Positions 22,761 to 31,206 of a stretch of 64,000 nt of DNA are shown here, one piece after another; position 1 is the first letter of the stretch, and every line of letters starts with the position of its first letter. The position numbers were made by a program, and so were the translations under genes. Source of the stretch: a virus; the IMG/VR virus record IMGVR_UViG_3300031788_000007, positions 1 to 64,000 of that record. One strand, given 5' to 3'. The notes under the pieces are model-generated. The model was not told where the DNA came from and did not search any database. It was given only the letters and a program-made list of their open reading frames with translations.

Positions 22761-23432
22761 ATGGCATTTTTGAATTCGTCGAATCAACTTATCCAGATCG
22801 ACACTGGGAACGCACTCACCTACTGCTACAACCCATCTTTGGGGCTCGGCGCGGTGGCTGCCTATTCGGGACTCGGGCAAATCCAGGTTCTCGGCCAGAG
22901 GTACGTGGGGTATTCCGCGGCATACACTTCCACGAATCCCTACGGATACCCGTCAGCCTCCAACCCGGCTGGCTCTCCGGCGGTCTACGTACAGGCGAAG
23001 TATCTGGCGACTTCGGCACTCTCGCTGGCAAACTGGCAGGCGGCCAATGCTCCGGCGCCTGTGTACTGGACAGACAACACGTTTACCACGGTCACCGGCA
23101 TCACCACCGAAGCCTTGGGGGGAACGACTCTCGGGTTGAACTTCCCGGCCGGCTTTATGATGGTCAACTATGCCTCGGCGCCGAAGTTGACGCTGGCGCA
23201 GTTGCTTGGCGGGTATGTGTTGGTGCAGGTGGCCGGTTACCTCAAGGGAGCCTACATTTCAGGCACATCAGCCCCCGGTATCGGATCTTCGATCATCCCG
23301 GTAGCTGGCACCCTGAGCGCGAACTCACTTGCGGCCGGCACGGCCCCAACCTACCGTCCATTCGGCCGGCAACTCACAGCGTTGGTCAGCACCAACTACT
23401 GCGATGTCATGGTCGAGTCCGACAACTTCTAA
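22761..23432 (+). CDS. Capsid decoration or head-fibre-like protein
   Basis: A 223-aa protein from ATG 22761 after GAGAGGACAAGACA. Gly/Ala/Thr/Tyr-rich and beta-structured, with few charges, as in virion surface proteins. It follows the capsid gene by 25 bp. Exact family not recognised; could also be a minor capsid protein. Confidence 0.55.
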   Translation: MAFLNSSNQLIQIDTGNALTYCYNPSLGLGAVAAYSGLGQIQVLGQRYVGYSAAYTSTNPYGYPSASNPAGSPAVYVQAKYLATSALSLANWQAANAPAPVYWTDNTFTTVTGITTEALGGTTLGLNFPAGFMMVNYASAPKLTLAQLLGGYVLVQVAGYLKGAYISGTSAPGIGSSIIPVAGTLSANSLAAGTAPTYRPFGRQLTALVSTNYCDVMVESDNF

Positions 23433-23444
23433 CCGGAGGGCAGC

Positions 23445-23798
23445 ATGGGTTACGTAATCACGAAACAGCCCGACGGCGATGTAAGCTGGGGGAACCTAAA
23501 CGGCGAGTTAGTGTCGCTGTCGGATTCCGTCTCGGATTACGCCACCGGAGGGTACGCAATCATCAGCGGGGAGACGGCGAATACCAACAACACGCCGCAA
23601 CTCATCAACTGCGACCTCTGGCGCATCCTTACCCTTATCCCGGTTGGTGGGCAAGGCGGATTCCAGCCTGTTTGGAATCCCAACACGCAGAAGATGCAGG
23701 TGTACTGCAATGGATCACTAAACGGTCCAGACAACGAAGTAGCCAACGGTTATGACTTGTCGGGGTACGTGTTTCAGTTCTTCTTGTTCGGGTACTAA
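23445..23798 (+). CDS. Virion structural hypothetical
   Basis: A 117-aa protein from ATG 23445 after ACCGGAGGGCAGC. Polar, Asn/Gly/Tyr-rich and beta-like (GYVITKQPDGDVSWGNLNG). Last gene before a terminator in the capsid operon. Possibly a second decoration protein. Confidence 0.55.
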   Translation: MGYVITKQPDGDVSWGNLNGELVSLSDSVSDYATGGYAIISGETANTNNTPQLINCDLWRILTLIPVGGQGGFQPVWNPNTQKMQVYCNGSLNGPDNEVANGYDLSGYVFQFFLFGY

Positions 23799-23821
23799 GC
23801 CCTTCGGGGCAATTACCGGGG

Positions 23822-23851
23822 GGCCGCTCTTTACCGGGCGGCCTTTCGTTT
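23822..23851 (+). terminator. Rho-independent terminator after capsid operon
   Basis: GGCCGC (23822-23827) pairs with GCGGCC (23838-23843) around a 10-nt loop, followed by TTTCGTTT. It separates capsid genes from the basic-protein cluster. Confidence 0.75.
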
Positions 23852-23864
23852 GTAGGAGGGTGTC

Positions 23865-24254
23865 ATGTACGGATACGCATACGGGTTTCTTCCAATGCAG
23901 TTGCTTGACAGCTACGACGACGATGGCCCCTCTCTCGGAGAACACGTCTCAGAGACGAAGCGTGAAACAAAACAAGGCAAGAGCGACAGGGCGAAGAGTA
24001 CCGCGGGCGCGATTGGAAGTTCCCTGAGTAGCATGGGAAAAGACGAATCCGACCGTGCATCGTCGATCTCGCAAAACATCCGTCCGGTCCAGTACCGCAA
24101 GGGTGGCAAGGTCCGCAAGACGGGCCGAGCCATCGTCCACAAGAATGAGCGTGTAATCCCTGCCAGCAAGCGCAAGAAGGCCGAGAAGGTCATGCGGAAG
24201 GCTGGGATGAGGCTCACGAATAAGAAGGGCCGGAAGTCTTCAGGGAGGTCGTAG
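23865..24254 (+). CDS. Basic protein with Lys/Arg-rich tail
   Basis: A 129-aa protein from ATG 23865 after TAGGAGGGTGTC. The N-terminus is mixed; the last about 55 residues (KGGKVRKTGRAIVHKNERV then KRKKAEKVMRKAG) are very basic. The segment K-GRAIVHKNERVIPA resembles a motif found in phage-associated basic proteins. Member 1 of a four-gene basic cluster; may bind packaged DNA. Confidence 0.6.
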   Translation: MYGYAYGFLPMQLLDSYDDDGPSLGEHVSETKRETKQGKSDRAKSTAGAIGSSLSSMGKDESDRASSISQNIRPVQYRKGGKVRKTGRAIVHKNERVIPASKRKKAEKVMRKAGMRLTNKKGRKSSGRS

Positions 24255-24257
24255 CCT

Positions 24258-24464
24258 ATGCCGTGGGGCAGCAAGGACGCCAAGAGGCACACAAAGAAGG
24301 CGAAGTTGCCTAAACATAAGCGGCAGTGGGCTCATGTGGCCGACTCGGTTCTTGAGAGGACAGGGGATGAAGGTGCCGCAGTACGGGCGGCAAATGGTGT
24401 CGTGAAGAAGTCTGGAAAGAAGCGAAAGTCAAAGCGGTCTAAGGGCCGCACGAAGGGAAGGTAG
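24258..24464 (+). CDS. Basic DNA-binding-like protein
   Basis: A 68-aa protein from ATG 24258: MPWGSKDAKRHTKKAKLPK, a short helix (WAHVADSVLERTGDEGAAVRAANG) and a Lys/Arg/Ser-rich tail. The helix plus basic tails resembles a small family in phages and bacteria with a VADSxLxRTGDEGxAxRxAN motif. Possible nucleic-acid binder. Confidence 0.6.
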   Translation: MPWGSKDAKRHTKKAKLPKHKRQWAHVADSVLERTGDEGAAVRAANGVVKKSGKKRKSKRSKGRTKGR

Positions 24465-24466
24465 TC

Positions 24467-24616
24467 ATGGCGAAGCGCGAGAAGGACGAGAAGCCCTCAG
24501 ACGAAGCCAGGGAGCACAGCGTTGGTTTCTTGAAGAAGGCGGAGCGGTTGGCGGAGAAGAAGAGCAATCGCGGCAAAAAGCGCAGCAGTAAGGGTCGCGG
24601 AAAGGGGAGGTCGTAA
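24467..24616 (+). CDS. 49-aa Lys/Arg-rich protein
   Basis: From ATG 24467, two bases after the upstream TAG; its TAA overlaps the next ATG (TAATG). Sequence MAKREKDEKPSDEAREHSVG..., then KKSNRGKKRSSKGRGKGRS. About 40 percent of residues are basic. Member 3 of the basic cluster. Confidence 0.55.
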   Translation: MAKREKDEKPSDEAREHSVGFLKKAERLAEKKSNRGKKRSSKGRGKGRS

Positions 24617-24783
24617 TGGCATCCAGAACCGTCAAGAAGGCGCTTCCCGATCGAGAGGAAGCAAGGACTTGGAAGGGCGGTACGGTGAAGCGGGCTCTTC
24701 CTGAGCGCGAGACAGCGAAGCCGAAGAAGCAGCGTGGAAAGGTGAAGCGGGCCTTGCCGGTATCGAGAACACGTTCGCGGTAG
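24616..24783 (+). CDS. 55-aa basic protein with three internal repeats
   Basis: From ATG 24616 in a TAATG overlap to TAG 24781-24783. Three repeats of a VKxALP unit (TVKKALPDRE, TVKRALPERE, KVKRALPVSR) make up most of the protein. Its TAG stop forms the start of palindrome copy 7. Protamine-like composition; may be a virion DNA-condensing or linker protein. Confidence 0.55.
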   Translation: MASRTVKKALPDREEARTWKGGTVKRALPERETAKPKKQRGKVKRALPVSRTRSR

Positions 24784-24798
24784 TCCAAAATTTGGAGT
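24782..24798. repeat. 17-bp palindrome, copy 7 (AGTCCAAAATTTGGAGT)
   Basis: Starts in the TAG stop. Its own GGAG (24793-24796) is the only SD for the next gene, whose ATG is 7 nt later. Confidence 0.9.
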
Positions 24799-24803
24799 AA
24801 GAC

Positions 24804-25784
24804 ATGCCTGTTGTAATCACACAAAATCCGCAGTTCCCATATCAAGTCGGACCAAATGGGACGCAGGCATACGTCCAACAGCTCGGATTCAGACAAATGA
24901 TAAATCAGGTCTGCGCTTGGAACCCAGACCTAGACCCGATGTGGGCCGGCCGTTTCATCAACGACGCCTACCGTGAGGTGATTGACAGCTACCAATGGTA
25001 TGCCCTCAAGGTGCGCGGGAACATCAATATCCCCAAGATCACCACGACTGGGACTTGCATCCTCACAACCGGGAGCAACATCGTTCAAGGCATCGGAACA
25101 GCTTGGACAAACTCTCTCATCGGCTTTCAGTTCCGTGGCGGCTTTCAGGGGCCGTGGCGAACAATCAACAATGTCAACGCCATCACTCAGCAGTTGACGA
25201 TCGACACGCCTTACGGTGGCGCCACTCGGACAGGGGGCTACCAATGTCAATGCGTGTACGCAATGCTCGGCGCCAACGTCAAATATCTCCTTCACGCGAG
25301 GAACCAAAATCAAGGATGGCCGATCGAAGTCAACGGCAACCAGGAAACGATCGACGCCTGGGATGTGTGGAGAGTATCTCTCGGGTGGACAACGTACTTC
25401 GCAACGCTTCCACCGACTCCCGACGGACAATTTCAGATCGAGATGTGGCCGACGCCTTATCAGCCGCAGGTGTTTCCTTTTGAAGCATACATTCAGCCAC
25501 CAGACATGATGCTGGACAACGACTCGCCGGTATCCTTCATCCGTGCAGATGTGCTCGTGCGGAGAGCCATTGCCGATGCCAAGCTCTTTGGCGGCCGGCA
25601 GAGCAAATACTACGATCCACTCGTGGCCGGGCAGAAGATGAAAGAGTTCTACTCTACCCTTGAGCAGATGCAGAACGCCTCAAACATGCTTGACCAACAA
25701 GATGTTACCTGGCGGTACGGGGCGGAAGAGGGCCGCGTTGGATTCGGACCCGGTTCAACTTGGGTTCAGTCGCACGACGCCTAG
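24804..25784 (+). CDS. Head-tail adaptor-like protein
   Basis: A 326-aa protein from ATG 24804, using GGAG from palindrome copy 7 as its SD. The helical start (RFINDAYREVIDSYQWYALK) followed by beta-rich central parts and a helical end resembles connector/adaptor proteins that bind the portal ring in short-tailed phages. The family is inferred from pattern and position between capsid and tail genes. Confidence 0.55.
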   Translation: MPVVITQNPQFPYQVGPNGTQAYVQQLGFRQMINQVCAWNPDLDPMWAGRFINDAYREVIDSYQWYALKVRGNINIPKITTTGTCILTTGSNIVQGIGTAWTNSLIGFQFRGGFQGPWRTINNVNAITQQLTIDTPYGGATRTGGYQCQCVYAMLGANVKYLLHARNQNQGWPIEVNGNQETIDAWDVWRVSLGWTTYFATLPPTPDGQFQIEMWPTPYQPQVFPFEAYIQPPDMMLDNDSPVSFIRADVLVRRAIADAKLFGGRQSKYYDPLVAGQKMKEFYSTLEQMQNASNMLDQQDVTWRYGAEEGRVGFGPGSTWVQSHDA

Positions 25785-25841
25785 CAGAATCCAGTGGCAC
25801 TCATAGCCTCGGGGACGCATAATCATTCTGAGGAGTACAAG

Positions 25842-26246
25842 ATGCCGTTTCAGAAGATGTATTGTGCGGACCCCGGATGCCGGTGGCACACAGAGAGCAA
25901 AGGTGGGGAGTTTGTGTTCTCGGCTGAGAGGGGAGGATTCTACTGCCCCGAGTGCTTTCGAGCCGGGCCTCCAGTAATGAACTCAGCGAAGAATTTGTGG
26001 GACTTCACCACGACCCACTTCAACGGTGAGAAGATCCACGTTCGGGATGCGGCCCACTTGCAGCGGCTTGAGAAGCAGTTCGGAGTCTCGAATCAGGCTT
26101 TTCACAACGATCATGCACATTGGGATATTTCACCATCCTCGCGGCCGGAGCCGATGAATGCCGAGCTTGCAAGGTTCATAGGTAAGGCAAGCGAGATGGG
26201 GCGGATGGACAAAGGCTCTCGGGTATCAGGCGAGTGGCAGCGGTAG
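25842..26246 (+). CDS. Zinc-ribbon hypothetical protein
   Basis: A 134-aa protein from ATG 25842 after CTGAGGAGTACAAG; an upstream in-frame GTG lacks an SD. CADPGC near residue 7 and CPEC near residue 36 suggest a zinc ribbon; the C-terminus is helical with His and Asp. Set among structural genes; role unknown. Confidence 0.55.
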   Translation: MPFQKMYCADPGCRWHTESKGGEFVFSAERGGFYCPECFRAGPPVMNSAKNLWDFTTTHFNGEKIHVRDAAHLQRLEKQFGVSNQAFHNDHAHWDISPSSRPEPMNAELARFIGKASEMGRMDKGSRVSGEWQR

Positions 26247-26279
26247 GGAAGCGGCCTATTGGCCGAAGGAGACGTAACC

Positions 26280-26582
26280 GTGAAACGAAAGACAAGCCAA
26301 AGCGCGATCGAAACGCACGATACATCGTCAAGGCAGTTCCCAATGCCGGGGACGGACCTGGGGACCACGAACGCCATACCGTTCAACGAGGCGTGTGACG
26401 TTGACTTTAGCGGCGGCCGGCAGAGCCGGTATTGTCTCGGGCACGGGGACGACAGCAGTAACGAGTCCGTGTTGGTCGAGGACCGTAAAGGGATTCTCAT
26501 TCCGGCGACGAATCCGACAAGGAGTAAGGCGCCGCGGCCGTCATGGGAAACGCCCATGTCTTTCAGTAAGGAGATCGAATAG
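26280..26582 (+). CDS. Hypothetical protein (GTG start)
   Basis: A 100-aa protein from GTG 26280, chosen because CGAAGGAGACGTAACC precedes it; a TTG at 26259 is in frame. Polar, Ser/Thr/Asp-rich with little predicted structure. Could be a minor virion protein. Family unknown. Confidence 0.5.
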   Translation: MKRKTSQSAIETHDTSSRQFPMPGTDLGTTNAIPFNEACDVDFSGGRQSRYCLGHGDDSSNESVLVEDRKGILIPATNPTRSKAPRPSWETPMSFSKEIE

Positions 26583-26584
26583 CC

Positions 26585-27124
26585 ATGTTCAGAACCTTTG
26601 GACTTCAAGCATTGACGGGAGTTTCACAGCCGTTGTTTGGCGACAAGTTGACTGCGGCCATGCCAATCCCACAAGCGGGAGTGGATGCGATAGCGCAGGT
26701 AGCGAACACAGCCATCTACCAAGTTGGCGACAGGATCACTTTTGATCCCTATACGGCGAACCAAGACACGTTGATGGTGAGCAAGATCCTCACCTCCACG
26801 ACCATGCAGGTCACATCTCAGGGAGGCGCTCCGCAACATGCTCATGCTTCCAGTGCAGTTATGTGTTTATCAATTTCCGTAGGGGAGTTGATTATCGAGC
26901 CCTTAGATGGAGGGCAAGGACAAGTCTACCTTGGTTCTGATAACACAGTGACGGCTGGCGGCGGCGGAAACACGTTCTATAAGCTCTTGAAGGTCGCCGC
27001 AGGAACGATGCCGAACATCTTCAGGGCAACGAACAGCATAGCCTTCAATCCGGTCAGGACTGATGACATATGGATTGCGGGCTCGGCGAGCGACTCGTAC
27101 TACGCTGGGGCTGAGATCATTTAA
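26585..27124 (+). CDS. Virion structural hypothetical
   Basis: A 179-aa protein from ATG 26585, 2 nt after the previous stop. Gly/Ala/Thr-rich beta pattern (ALTGVSQPLFGDKLTAAMP ... DRITFDPYTANQ) typical of head or tail structural proteins. Function not assigned. Confidence 0.55.
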   Translation: MFRTFGLQALTGVSQPLFGDKLTAAMPIPQAGVDAIAQVANTAIYQVGDRITFDPYTANQDTLMVSKILTSTTMQVTSQGGAPQHAHASSAVMCLSISVGELIIEPLDGGQGQVYLGSDNTVTAGGGGNTFYKLLKVAAGTMPNIFRATNSIAFNPVRTDDIWIAGSASDSYYAGAEII

Positions 27125-27135
27125 GGTGGGTATGA

Positions 27136-27831
27136 ATGGCGACGACGCTGGCGACACTTCTTCCAGACGTACTCGGGAGGATAGAAGAAGAAAATCCTCC
27201 CGTTTTCTGGAATGAGACTTACGAGGTTCTTCCGGCGCTCGTAGATGCAATGTTCGAGGCCGCGCTGATAACAGGGACCGTGCAGGCTATCAATGTGCCG
27301 GTCACCCTTCCGGCTAACACCACCTTCATCTCCCTCCAGAACAACACAGCCATCGGCATACCAGCGGGCGTGATTGCGGCCCTGCGGTTAAGGTTGCCGT
27401 GGCCGATCAGGAAGACGACACTGAAGGGGTTGAGTGACGTGATACCAGGGTGGGAGAACGAGGCACCGGCGTATCAGTTGAGGGCGTGGTTTCCTCTCGG
27501 GGTGTCCCAGTTTGGAATCTATCCGCAGTTGGCCTACTCACAGATTGCGGTGATGGACTTCATTGTGGCTCCAACCACCGCGGCCAGGCCGTACACGACG
27601 GCGATAGCAGTTCCTTTTCAGGAGGAGTTCTCGTCGGCCTTTCCTGAGTACGCGGCGGTGATGTTAAGGACGAAAGAACTCGGATTGGAAGCGGAAGCGG
27701 CCAGCACCGTCTTGAACGAGTATATGGAGCAGATGAAGGCTCTCTCGATCTTCCAAGGCCGAATCGACAGTTTGGTTATGACGAACACTTACGGAGCCCG
27801 AGCAGCGGTCAATCGTAGAGAGGTAGTCTAA
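27136..27831 (+). CDS. Adaptor-like structural protein
   Basis: A 231-aa protein from ATG 27136. Helical N-terminus (LLPDVLGRIEEENPPVFWNETYEVLPALVDAMFEAALI broken by Pro), central beta region with WPIRKTTLKGL, helical C-terminus. The layout is seen in podoviral head-tail connectors. Its TAA overlaps the next ATG (TAATG). Confidence 0.5.
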   Translation: MATTLATLLPDVLGRIEEENPPVFWNETYEVLPALVDAMFEAALITGTVQAINVPVTLPANTTFISLQNNTAIGIPAGVIAALRLRLPWPIRKTTLKGLSDVIPGWENEAPAYQLRAWFPLGVSQFGIYPQLAYSQIAVMDFIVAPTTAARPYTTAIAVPFQEEFSSAFPEYAAVMLRTKELGLEAEAASTVLNEYMEQMKALSIFQGRIDSLVMTNTYGARAAVNRREVV

Positions 27832-28709
27832 TGCCCGTGCAAGGTGTTGGCGCCCTCATCGCCAATGACATTTTGACCGATGTGGCGTTCTGGCTGATCG
27901 AGCCGTGCGTAAATACCATCATCCCGGCAGGTGGCATAGGCGCAGGCTCACAGACGGTCAACGTATGGGATGCAAGCCTCTACGTAGGCGCCCAAGTGCT
28001 TGTAGGGGTGCTTGGAGGCAATTTAGAGGTAGTCACGTTAACAGCCACGGTGCCTGGCGTCTCTTTCACGGCTACCTTCACTGTTCCGCACATTGCAGGG
28101 GAAGCGATCATAGGAGCTACCTTCCCGGTTCAAAACACGGCCGGCGATCCATTCTTTACCCAGGCCGAGATGCTTCAGTACCTCTCCAACGCCGTCAACG
28201 AGTTCCTACTTGCCGTACCGTTGGTTTACAACGTCACCGATGCCATCTCCATGCCGCCAACGCAGCAGTTCACGGCTCTACCTTCGGACTGTATGCTCCC
28301 GGTGCGTATAAGCGCCTTTGGCATCGGTTTGAGGGAGACCTCACAGAGCAATCTCGACGGAGTGGACTACAGGTGGATGATGGAGACCGGGAATCCTCCC
28401 ATGGTTTACTACCGGGACAAGATTGGAGTGCAGAACTTCGGGATCTGGCCCGTGCAGGCAAACACTACTCCAGTGGAGATCGTGTACCAGCAGCGCGGCC
28501 AGGAGACGATGGGGCTGGGTGATGGGTTCTTAGTGTCTGATCCGTTCCTTGTCTACGTCAAAGCCCGTGTGCTTGAGTTCGCTTATTCCAAAGATGGGGA
28601 GCAGTCCTCTCCGGCTCTGGCGAGGTTCTGGAACGGCCGCTACGAAGTGGGCTGCAAAATCTCGAAGATATTCCTCGAAGCGGTTATCGAAGATCCCAAT
28701 ATGCAGTGA
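27831..28709 (+). CDS. Adaptor-like structural protein
   Basis: A 292-aa protein from ATG 27831. Contains FTQAEMLQYLSNAVNEFL, LPSDCMLPVRISAFG and a helical end (VKARVLEFAYSKDG ... RFWNGRYEVG), a pattern I associate with phage adaptor proteins. Works presumably with the preceding proteins in head completion. Confidence 0.55.
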   Translation: MPVQGVGALIANDILTDVAFWLIEPCVNTIIPAGGIGAGSQTVNVWDASLYVGAQVLVGVLGGNLEVVTLTATVPGVSFTATFTVPHIAGEAIIGATFPVQNTAGDPFFTQAEMLQYLSNAVNEFLLAVPLVYNVTDAISMPPTQQFTALPSDCMLPVRISAFGIGLRETSQSNLDGVDYRWMMETGNPPMVYYRDKIGVQNFGIWPVQANTTPVEIVYQQRGQETMGLGDGFLVSDPFLVYVKARVLEFAYSKDGEQSSPALARFWNGRYEVGCKISKIFLEAVIEDPNMQ

Positions 28710-28766
28710 GCAATCTGGAACATCCTTCAGTTTCCTAAAGGGCATCTACTCAACCCGAGGTGCCTT

Positions 28767-28973
28767 ATGCTTTCGCTGCTTATAACTATTCTCGTGGTCT
28801 GCATCATCTTCGCGTTGATCTGGTGGATTCTCACACAGATTCCCCTGCCACCACCCTTCGCACAGATCGTGCGCGTTGTCGTGGTCGTGATTTTTTGTAT
28901 TTGGTTGATCTACATGCTGTTGCCGCTTGCTGGCGGCCTTGGCGGTGGATTGGGGCGTCCGTTGGGGAGATAG
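28767..28973 (+). CDS. Two-helix membrane protein, holin-like size
   Basis: A 68-aa protein from ATG 28767 with two hydrophobic helices (about residues 2-23 and 35-54) separated by PLPPPFAQ, ending in Gly/Arg. Its profile resembles the Thivi_2564-type membrane family. No lysin gene is adjacent, so a holin role is only a guess. The SD (CCCGAGG) is weak but present. Confidence 0.55.
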   Translation: MLSLLITILVVCIIFALIWWILTQIPLPPPFAQIVRVVVVVIFCIWLIYMLLPLAGGLGGGLGRPLGR

Positions 28974-28974
28974 G

Positions 28975-28991
28975 ACTCCAAAATTTGGACT
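28975..28991. repeat. 17-bp palindrome, copy 8 (ACTCCAAAATTTGGACT)
   Basis: Starts 1 nt after the TAG stop (28971-28973). It marks the end of the structural block before the reverse-strand deformylase; about 210 bp downstream hold no gene. Confidence 0.9.
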
Positions 28992-29204
28992 ATTCTCGGA
29001 ACGGATCAATCCCCCGCTCTCGCAGGAACACCAGATCCTTCTGAGTGAACTCCAGCAGCGGCGACTCGACAATCACAAACACATCTTCGCAGCGAGGGGC
29101 TTCAAATATCCTCAAGCCCTCCTGTGGCCGGTGATCCGAGTTGGGGATGGGTCTAAGGTAGTGGCGTATGCTCATGCGCTTGCTCCAAGGGAAGAGTCTT
29201 CTCA

Positions 29205-29687
29205 TTACTGCTTTCCTGCGGCTGTGGCGAACTCTTCCAAGCCCGCTCGTACCGAGAACAGAACCCCGTCCAGATGATCGAGTTCATGCTGAAACACCCT
29301 AGCCTCCAAGTTACGGAGGGAGCCCCAGTGTACGTCTCCAGAGAGCGTCTGTGAGACGAAGTGCAGGTAGGTTGCCCTGCGGACGTTCAGGAAGAGCCCA
29401 GGCATCGAGAGACAGCCCTCCTCATCGACGGCGCTACCCGTTGCGGCCTCAAGTTGCGGGTTGATGAACGCGAGTGGGTTGTGGGGCTTCTTGCTGTTGC
29501 GAACGTCCATGACGAAGATACGCTTCAATTCCCCGATCTGTGGCGCGGCCAGGCCCACGCCGTCGCTGGAATACATTGTCTGGAAGAGGTCTTCCACCAG
29601 GTCGTTGAGTTGTTTATCGAAAGACTTCACAGGCTCGCAGACGGTGGTCAAGCGGTCGTCTGGAAAAATGATTATTGGTCGTTTCAT
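29205..29687 (-). CDS. def: Peptide deformylase, phage copy 2
   Basis: A 160-aa enzyme that removes N-terminal formyl groups. It is close to the standard size and has GVGLAAPQIG, EEGCLS and QHELDHLDG. The Met at 29687 is selected because GGGGGA precedes it and the sequence MKRPIIIFPD matches the usual PDF start; the frame extends to 29750. One of very few reverse-strand genes. It is not closely similar to copy 1, so the two were probably acquired separately. Confidence 0.88.
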   Translation of the reverse strand: MKRPIIIFPDDRLTTVCEPVKSFDKQLNDLVEDLFQTMYSSDGVGLAAPQIGELKRIFVMDVRNSKKPHNPLAFINPQLEAATGSAVDEEGCLSMPGLFLNVRRATYLHFVSQTLSGDVHWGSLRNLEARVFQHELDHLDGVLFSVRAGLEEFATAAGKQ

Positions 29688-30529
29688 CCCCATTCCCCCA
29701 TGCCGAAGAATATAGCACAGCCGGCATTCCTGCCGGATGAGTGCCAGCAAGAGAGGATGATTTGGTTTGCAAGAATGAGACTTCGAGGCGGGACTGTGCT
29801 GCGCGGAATTTCAAGTGGAGCTGGCTGTTGAAGGAATTGTACACCAAACACACCACGGTCCCCGGAGGCAAGCCGGAGGCCGTGGTGCAGAAGGAGGGAG
29901 AATGAACAACCAGCGGAGTATGCGACCCGAACTCCAGTCGCCGTAGATTGAAGAGTACACCGGGTCAAATAAAAATGCAAACACCAAACCCCTCTTTCGA
30001 GGGGCTGGGTGCGCTCTTAGCGAAACTGTCGAGGGATCGGAAAAGAGACGGCGGCCGTGGCGACCACACTCATAAGATACATGATTTTAGAAAGTAGTTG
30101 CAAATTAAATCGCGTTGAATTACTGTGAATTCGTCGAGGTTGATGCGGAAAATTGAGATGCAGGAAAGTGCCTCTCATTCCCCCATTCATTTGTACCCGG
30201 CAAGCTGATACGTGGCAGCCAGCTTTATGCTGGCCGGTGGGTTCGCGGCACTCCTTACTCCGAAGAAGCAACGGGCCGCTTTTGCAGTGAAAGCGTACAG
30301 ACATAGGCACTGATGACGACACGGGAATGGCGAAACCCAGGCAACGGGCAGGTGGTTGACTCCTGCATACGCGGCTACGCCCTGGTCCTACGGGATTGGG
30401 CGTGAGCCCTTTCGCATACTAAGCCTTCACCCGGTCGTCAAGACGCTTCAGCCACGTAGAGAATAGCGGCCACTTAGGAGCTTATCCCTAGGGAAGCCGC
30501 GCTCTGTCTAAGAGGGAAAGAGAGGGAAG
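29688..30529. ncRNA. 840-bp gene-free, hairpin-rich stretch before HNH gene
   Basis: No supported ORF on either strand. At least four hairpins are present: CACCACGG (29851-29858) with CCGTGGTG (29880-29887); CCCCTC-TTTC-GAGGGG (29989-30004), which on the reverse strand is followed by T-rich sequence and could be a terminator; GCCAGC-TTTAT-GCTGGC (30218-30234); and GGCTACGCCC with GGGCGTGAGCC (30373-30408). It does not match group I or II intron cores, tmRNA or RNase P RNA as I know them. A structured RNA is possible; strand uncertain. Confidence 0.4.
30098..30126 (+). promoter_or_regulatory. Possible promoter
   Basis: TTGCAA (30098-30103), 17-bp spacer, TACTGT (30121-30126), in AT-rich sequence of the gene-free stretch. 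Similar in form to the 4491 element. Weak match to sigma70 consensus. Confidence 0.25.
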
Positions 30530-31132
30530 ATGGGATTGTCGAAGTCGGTTCGGTTTGAGGTCTTCGCAAGAGATGGGTTCACCTGCCAGTATTGCGGCCG
30601 GCGGCCTCCAGATGTGGTTTTGGAATGTGACCATATCCACCCTCAGTCGAAGGGCGGCAAGAATGATCTGACGAACCTTATCACATCTTGCTTTGACTGC
30701 AACCGCGGGAAGTCAGCTAAGGTAATCTCGGAGGTGGCGCCCAGGCCCGACGCTGATCTTGCATTTTTGAAGACACAGCAGGAGATTGCGGAGGTTCAGA
30801 GATTCCTTGAGGCGAAGAAAAGACAGGACGAGTTGAACGATCAACTCTGCGATGCGTTGCGGGACTTGTGGTGCCAATCTCTCACTCCAAAGAACGAGCC
30901 GAGCAACTTTTTACTCCTTCCCTGGATTGCGCAATACGGAGCAGAAGAGATAGCGGAAGCAATCAAAATTGCGACTCTTCCATATCTTCGTGGTCAGTTC
31001 TACGGATGTGATGAGTTTAGAAAATTGGTGAAGTATATTGGTGCCGTGATGCGCAACCGAAAGAAAGAACCGGAAAAGTGGGGGGTTGACGTAAGCAAAG
31101 ACAAGGAACAATCTGAAGTAGGGACCATGTGA
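30530..31132 (+). CDS. HNH endonuclease
   Basis: A 200-aa nuclease from ATG 30530 after GAGAGGGAAG. The HNH module spans residues 5-65: FARDGFTCQYCG, ECDHIHPQSKGGKNDLTNL and CFDCNRGKS give both Cys pairs, the catalytic His and the Asn. The C-terminal part is helical with no known domain. Common in phages near packaging or accessory genes; may nick DNA during packaging or act as a selfish nuclease. The long structured leader is unusual. Confidence 0.8.
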   Translation: MGLSKSVRFEVFARDGFTCQYCGRRPPDVVLECDHIHPQSKGGKNDLTNLITSCFDCNRGKSAKVISEVAPRPDADLAFLKTQQEIAEVQRFLEAKKRQDELNDQLCDALRDLWCQSLTPKNEPSNFLLLPWIAQYGAEEIAEAIKIATLPYLRGQFYGCDEFRKLVKYIGAVMRNRKKEPEKWGVDVSKDKEQSEVGTM

Positions 31133-31206
31133 AGCCTAGCGCAGCGGAGAAAAAGCATGGCGTGTTGAATACGCGCAACCATAGAGGAAAAGAGGAGGAT
31201 TGTTCA

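Noticed and set aside
29820-30529. Group I or group II intron before the HNH gene
   Set aside because: No convincing P3-P7 core or domain V sequence, and no interrupted host exon could be identified.
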